Source: an uncultured Ilumatobacter sp. (GTDB lineage Bacteria > Actinomycetota > Acidimicrobiia > Acidimicrobiales > Ilumatobacteraceae). From it: DNA of 17,222 nucleotides. Position 1 is the first letter of the stretch. Each line of letters starts with the position of its first letter. The notes below the pieces were generated by a model, which saw nothing but the letters and a program-made list of their open reading frames with translations, had not been told where the DNA came from and ran no database searches. Shown piece by piece: positions 13,758 through 17,222 of the stretch. Position numbers and translations under genes: made by a program. The stretch spans positions 1 to 17,222 of the forward strand of contig CALICC010000327.1 in assembly GCA_938049325.1 (NCBI GenBank), written 5' to 3'.

Positions 13758-14651
13758 TCAGGAGGGGTGAACGATTTCAGCCGCGGTTGCGACCGCTGCA
13801 GCGACGTCGCCGTCAGCTGGGTAGAGCAGAGAACGCCCAACGACGAGACCACGCACGTTGGGCACTGCCATCGCCCGTCGCCATTCGTCGAAAGCGGTCG
13901 CCGGGTCAGGGCCCGGCGTGCCGCCGAGAATCAAACCGGGCAGCGAAGTGGCCGCCATGACCCGCTCGACCTGCGCCGTTGCCGGAAGCTTCAGCCAGGT
14001 GTAGGCCGAGGTGGCACCGAGCGCGTTGGCGATACCGACACACTTGACGAGCGCATCGTCGTCGGTGTCGAGCAGGGCGTTGCCTTCGGCATTCGTCGTG
14101 TACGGCAGCGGCTCGAGCATCGCCATCTTCTTCGCTGCCGCGAGCTCCGTGATCCATTCCGCGCACGACTCGATCGTGTACCTCGACCGCTTGTCGGCCA
14201 GGTCGATCCGCAGCAGCATCTTGCCGCCATCGAGGCCTTGCTCGACGATCGCGTCCGGCGTGTGTGCAGTGAGCTGGTCATCGAGCTCCCACGCTGAACC
14301 CATGAGCCCACCGCGGTTGATCGATCCGATGGCGACCTTGCCGTCGAGCGCGCCAAGCAGTGCGAGGTCGTCGAGAATGTCGGGCGTCGCCATCACGCCA
14401 TCCACTCCGGGGTGACCCAATGCAGTCATGGTGCGTTCGATCACGTCGCGGCGATCGGCCATGACGAAGGGTTGTCCCGACACGCCGACCATGCCGCGCG
14501 CCGGATGATCGATCGCGATGACGAACGTGTTGCCGTCGTCGGCCAGCAGCGGCCGACTGGTTCGGGCAGCGAGGGCGTCGGCGATCGCCGCCGGGCGAAT
14601 CGCGCGAGTTTCGAGCAGTTCGAGCCACCGCTCGTCAGAGATGATCGTCAT
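13758..14651 (-). CDS. Cgl0159-type (beta/alpha)8 aldolase of actinobacterial inositol operons
   Basis: The 297-residue barrel protein resembles the Cgl0159 family, which I recall beside iolC in Corynebacterium and other actinobacteria. Its likely role is cleavage of 2-deoxy-5-keto-gluconate 6-phosphate after IolC, but this is inference. Blocks in order are FVIAIDHPARGM (43-54), GGKMLLRIDL (142-151), AMLEPLPYT (177-185), YTWLKLPAT (217-225) with Lys221 as candidate Schiff-base residue, ILGGTPGPD (241-249), and VVGRSLLYP (270-278). I chose ATG at 14649-14651 because AGGGGG lies 7 bases upstream. A longer start at 14696 would make an ATGA overlap with iolC and add 15 Arg/Gly-rich residues; it cannot be fully excluded. 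The next gene starts 8 bases after its stop. Confidence 0.82.
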   Translation of the reverse strand: MTIISDERWLELLETRAIRPAAIADALAARTSRPLLADDGNTFVIAIDHPARGMVGVSGQPFVMADRRDVIERTMTALGHPGVDGVMATPDILDDLALLGALDGKVAIGSINRGGLMGSAWELDDQLTAHTPDAIVEQGLDGGKMLLRIDLADKRSRYTIESCAEWITELAAAKKMAMLEPLPYTTNAEGNALLDTDDDALVKCVGIANALGATSAYTWLKLPATAQVERVMAATSLPGLILGGTPGPDPATAFDEWRRAMAVPNVRGLVVGRSLLYPADGDVAAAVATAAEIVHPS

Positions 14652-14692
14652 GACTGCACCCCCTGGCCTGCGCCTACCAGTCGAACGTCGGG

Positions 14693-15691
14693 TCATGAGA
14701 CGACTCGTTCGGGGACGACCCGCTCAGGAACCAGGCCGGTGGCGAGCAGGTGATCGATTTCGGCGGGTGTCGGCATCTCGTCGGAGCACATGAGCCGACC
14801 GGCGACAATGGCTCCCGCAGCGTTGGCGCGGGTGACGATTTCGGCCGGATCCCATCCAGCGAGCAAGCCGTGACACAGCGATCCACCGAATGCGTCACCA
14901 GCTCCGAGACCACACACGACCGGGACTCGGATGGGGTCGACGACAGTGCGGCTGTCGGCGGTTGCGACCATCACGCCCTCGGCGCCCTGCTTGACGATCG
15001 CGATCGACACGCCGCGTTCGAGCATGCGGTCGGCCGCCTCGTCGGGTACCCGTGTACCGACGGCGATCTCGCACTCATCCTTGTTCCCGACCGCGACCGT
15101 GCAGAGGTCGATCACCGGCGAGATGAACTCGGCTGCCTGTTCGGGCGACTCCCAGAACATCGGTCGGTAGTCGAGGTCGATCACCGTGTGCGCCTGATGA
15201 TCGCGAAGACGCAATGCCTCCATCGCAGCCGAGCGGCTCGGCTCCTCCGCGAACCGCGACCCGGCGGTCCAGAACAACGGCACCGACCGGATCGCATCGA
15301 CCGGGAGGTCATCGATCGCGATGTTCATGTCGGGACCGCGCGGCTCGCGGTAGAAGAAGATCGACGGATCGGCAGGCGGCATCAGTTCACAGAACACCAC
15401 CGGTGTGAGCAGGTCTGGGTCGGTCGCGATGAACCCGTCGTGGACACCGAACTCGCGCAGCCCTTGGCGGATGTAGGCGCCGAACGCGTCGTCACCGACG
15501 CGGTTGATCAGCGCCGCCTTGCGGCCGAGCCGGGCAGCGGCGACCGCGACGTTGGTGGGGCTGCCACCGATCGACTTGCGGAACGTCGACACGTCGGCGA
15601 GCGCGACGTTGTGCTGTTCGGGATACAAGTCGACCGACGAGCGCCCAAGGGTCAAGACCTCGAGGTCGTCGAGGTTGAAGGGAGGAGTCAT
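14693..15691 (-). CDS. iolC: 5-dehydro-2-deoxygluconokinase
   Basis: IolC phosphorylates 2-deoxy-5-keto-gluconate at C6 with ATP to give DKGP, the substrate for aldol cleavage. The 332-residue PfkB-family kinase has LTLGRSSVDLYP (13-24), the substrate-side signature SIGGSPTNVAVAAARLG (40-56), LDYRPMFW in the middle, and the catalytic anion-hole motif GAGDAFGG (from 263) with Asp266 as base. These match the IolC branch better than ribokinase or KdgK. ATG at 15689-15691 has no clear ribosome site and follows the ABC ATPase stop by 22 bases. The C-terminal tail ends with a five-residue duplication (VPERV twice) encoded by an imperfect 15-bp tandem repeat, just before the stop. Confidence 0.93.
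   Translation of the reverse strand: MTPPFNLDDLEVLTLGRSSVDLYPEQHNVALADVSTFRKSIGGSPTNVAVAAARLGRKAALINRVGDDAFGAYIRQGLREFGVHDGFIATDPDLLTPVVFCELMPPADPSIFFYREPRGPDMNIAIDDLPVDAIRSVPLFWTAGSRFAEEPSRSAAMEALRLRDHQAHTVIDLDYRPMFWESPEQAAEFISPVIDLCTVAVGNKDECEIAVGTRVPDEAADRMLERGVSIAIVKQGAEGVMVATADSRTVVDPIRVPVVCGLGAGDAFGGSLCHGLLAGWDPAEIVTRANAAGAIVAGRLMCSDEMPTPAEIDHLLATGLVPERVVPERVVS
14699..14728. repeat. Imperfect 15-bp tandem duplication at the iolC 3' end
   Basis: Units at 14699-14713 and 14714-14728 agree at 12 of 15 bases. On the minus strand they encode VPERV twice at the IolC C terminus, followed by the final residues and stop. Confidence 0.65.
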
Positions 15692-15713
15692 GATGGGCTG
15701 CTTTGCGCGAGCG

Positions 15714-16508
15714 CTAGTCGGTGGCGACGCCGGAGCTCTGGAGCTCGTGTTCGAGCGCCTCGAGTTCGGCGCCTCCCGACATGAGCTGAGTGAGATCGTT
15801 GACGTCGATCTCGTCCTTGCCGAACGAACCCATCGACTTGCCGCGGTTGAGGATCAGGAAGCGGTTGCCGACCGGGTACGCATGACGCGGGTTGTGCGTG
15901 ATGAAGATGACAGCGAGGCCTTGGTTGCGTGCCTCGACGATGCGCTTGAGCACGACACCCGACTGCTTCACACCGAGCGCGGAGGTCGGCTCGTCGAGAA
16001 TCAACACCTTCGCCCCGAAGTAGCCGGCGCGAGCAATCGCCACCGACTGACGCTCACCACCCGACAGCGTGCCGACGGGTTGCTCGGTGTCGCGGATGTC
16101 GATGCCCATCTTGGCCATCTCTTCTTTGGCGATCCGCTTGGCCTTGCGCGTGTCGATCCACTTCAACGGACCGATGCCATTGGTCGGCTCGGATCCGAGG
16201 AAGAAGTTCCGCCACACCGACATCATCGGGACCATCGCGAGGTCTTGATACACGGTGGCGATGCCGCCGGCGAGTGCATCACGCGGCGAGTCGAACATCA
16301 CTTTTTCGCCCGCGAGACGGATGGTTCCTTCGGTCTGCTGGTGCACGCCCGCAAGGATCTTGATGAACGTCGACTTGCCGGCACCGTTGTCGCCGAGAAC
16401 ACAGGTGACCTCACCTGCGGCAACGGATGTGCTCACGCCGGTCAGCGCGGTGATGCTGCCATAGAACTTCGAGATGTTGTCGAGCTGCAGGAGCGGCTGT
16501 TCAGACAT
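15714..16508 (-). CDS. Sugar ABC transporter ATP-binding protein, single domain
   Basis: The 264-residue ATPase powers import through the adjacent permease. It has Walker A GDNGAGKST (39-47), Q-loop Gln88 (TVYQDL), signature LSGGERQSVAIARA (148-161), Walker B VLILDEPTSALG (168-179) with catalytic Glu173, and H-loop His205 in FITHN. The sequence is of the carbohydrate CUT2 type. It carries only one nucleotide-binding domain, like FrcA, whereas RbsA/MglA types carry two in one chain; it would act as a homodimer. ATG at 16506-16508 follows GGAG and overlaps the stop of a 19-codon micro-ORF by 8 bases. Its place directly before iolC makes inositol or a related cyclitol the likely cargo. Confidence 0.9.
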   Translation of the reverse strand: MSEQPLLQLDNISKFYGSITALTGVSTSVAAGEVTCVLGDNGAGKSTFIKILAGVHQQTEGTIRLAGEKVMFDSPRDALAGGIATVYQDLAMVPMMSVWRNFFLGSEPTNGIGPLKWIDTRKAKRIAKEEMAKMGIDIRDTEQPVGTLSGGERQSVAIARAGYFGAKVLILDEPTSALGVKQSGVVLKRIVEARNQGLAVIFITHNPRHAYPVGNRFLILNRGKSMGSFGKDEIDVNDLTQLMSGGAELEALEHELQSSGVATD

Positions 16509-16560
16509 GAGTGTTCTCCGTGTGTGAGTCGAGTGTGTGTGGATCGAGTGAGACGTTCAT
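16501..16560 (-). CDS. 19-codon micro-ORF bridging permease and ATPase genes
   Basis: The frame reads MNVSLDPHTLDSHTENTHV and stop. Its ATG overlaps the permease stop by an ATGA, and its stop lies 8 bases into the ATPase gene. It is built on a 15-bp tandem duplication (16521-16535 and 16536-16550, 13 of 15 bases alike) that encodes LDPHT then LDSHT. It may only carry ribosomes across the 48-base gap, giving translational coupling. I have no evidence that the peptide is stable or functional, and chance is possible. Confidence 0.35.
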   Translation of the reverse strand: MNVSLDPHTLDSHTENTHV

Positions 16561-17222
16561 CGGCGGATCGCCTCGGCTTTGTTGCGCAGGAACTTGTTCG
16601 ACACCACCGCAAGCAGGAGGATCATGCCGATGATGAGGAAGCGCCAGTCGGTGTTCCAGCGGGCGGCAGAGATACCGGCGAGCGGCATCGACATGATGCA
16701 CGCACCGATCGCTCCACCGAACGCCGTGCCATACCCGCCGGTCAGCAAGGTGCCGCCGACGACCGCGGCGATGATGAAGAAGAACTCCTGGCCGTCGCCG
16801 AGATTCGATTGGATCGACTGGATGCGGAAGGCGACCAGCAAGCCGACGAACCACGCCGCGACGGAGACCAGCATGAACAGCTGAGTCTTTGTACGAGCGG
16901 CGGGCACACCGACCTGGCGCGCCGCCTCCTTGTTGCCGCCGACGGCGAACGTCCAGCTGCCGAATCGTGTCCGGGCGAGCACCCAGATCATGCCGGCGGT
17001 AAACGCCACGAACCAGAACAGGCGAATCGAGGTCTTGGCGGGCGGCACCTCGGCCAGCAGTTCGGCTTCGGTGATGAACAACATGCGGAAGGCGAGACCG
17101 ACCAGCACACTGATGATGCCAGCGATGAGGAGCACGCCTCCGAGGCGGTCGGCTCGCGCCGCCTTGACTCGACGCTCGGTGAATCGAGACACGACGAAGC
17201 CCCACACCAAGATGACGACGGC
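16557..17222 (-). CDS. Sugar ABC transporter permease, C-terminal part (cut by window edge)
   Basis: The visible 221 residues are the C-terminal portion of a BPD_transp_2 (RbsC/FrcC-type) inner-membrane permease; the frame runs open to base 17222. Hydrophobic segments occur at LGGVLLIAGIISVLVGLAF, LFWFVAFTAGMIWVLA, LFMLVSVAAWFVGLLVAF, FFFIIAAVVGGTLLTGG and FLIIGMILLLAVVSN. The cytoplasmic loop FAVGGNKEAARQVGVP, which contacts the ATPase, is the family hallmark. It probably forms a homodimer with two copies of the ATPase and imports inositol or another cyclitol, as judged from the operon. The TGA stop is at 16557-16559. The solute-binding protein gene is expected upstream, outside the window. 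Confidence 0.9.
   Translation of the reverse strand, partial: AVVILVWGFVVSRFTERRVKAARADRLGGVLLIAGIISVLVGLAFRMLFITEAELLAEVPPAKTSIRLFWFVAFTAGMIWVLARTRFGSWTFAVGGNKEAARQVGVPAARTKTQLFMLVSVAAWFVGLLVAFRIQSIQSNLGDGQEFFFIIAAVVGGTLLTGGYGTAFGGAIGACIMSMPLAGISAARWNTDWRFLIIGMILLLAVVSNKFLRNKAEAIRR

Noticed and set aside
10459..13770. A very long open frame (1103 codons) on the plus strand
   Set aside because: It lies fully antisense to iolG, iolD and the second oxidoreductase, all of which have clear family motifs. It is His/Arg/Asp/Val-rich with no recognisable domain, as expected from the mirror of GC-rich codons.
14652..14696. Longer start for the Cgl0159-type aldolase at 14696
   Set aside because: It would make an ATGA overlap with iolC, but the added residues are Arg/Gly-rich and there is a better ribosome site for 14651. 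Kept as a possible alternative.

Overview
The window is a dense, GC-rich bacterial chromosome segment. Protein families and gene style suggest a high-GC actinobacterium, plausibly Acidimicrobiia and Ilumatobacter-like: a Cgl0159-type aldolase sits in an inositol operon, there is a short lysine/arginine-rich actinobacterial hypothetical protein, three starts look leaderless, and the PurA is of a variant type. The taxon is an inference from protein flavour, since no rRNA or other marker is present. I found no tRNA, rRNA, CRISPR array, insertion sequence or prophage, and no gene-free stretch longer than about 165 bases.

Left part (1-3909). Four genes run on the minus strand in the order tesB-like thioesterase, pyrE, a LivK-like ligand-binding lipoprotein, and an MMPL/RND-type membrane protein cut by the left edge. 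pyrE and the lipoprotein overlap by one base. A conserved 134-residue hypothetical gene diverges from tesB on the plus strand. The two genes share a 48-base gap in which both promoters appear to give leaderless or nearly leaderless messages.

Middle part (3965-7817). purA and purB form a minus-strand pair with a 4-base GTGA overlap and cover the two adenylosuccinate steps of purine synthesis. Divergent from purA, on the plus strand, is a phytanoyl-CoA dioxygenase-family (PhyH) Fe(II)/2-oxoglutarate enzyme, also with a leaderless-looking start. The gap between them carries a 13-bp tandem repeat.

Right part (7834-17222). This is a nine-gene minus-strand operon for uptake and breakdown of inositol. 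In transcription order it holds: a sugar ABC permease (cut by the right edge), a 19-codon micro-ORF, a single-domain sugar ABC ATPase, iolC kinase, a Cgl0159-type aldolase, a Gfo/Idh/MocA oxidoreductase, iolD, iolG, iolB and a second LacD-like aldolase. The genes overlap or nearly touch. The logic is import, then oxidation to inosose (IolG and/or its paralogue), dehydration (iolE, not in view), ring opening (IolD), isomerisation (IolB), phosphorylation (IolC) and aldol cleavage (one of two aldolases). iolE, iolA, the solute-binding protein and the regulator are not in the window and may lie beyond the right edge or elsewhere.

The most unusual feature is that the operon carries two different class-I-aldolase-like proteins with the same motif order, plus two MocA-type dehydrogenases. 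The operon ends 16 bases from the convergent PhyH gene, and an inverted repeat spans both stop codons.
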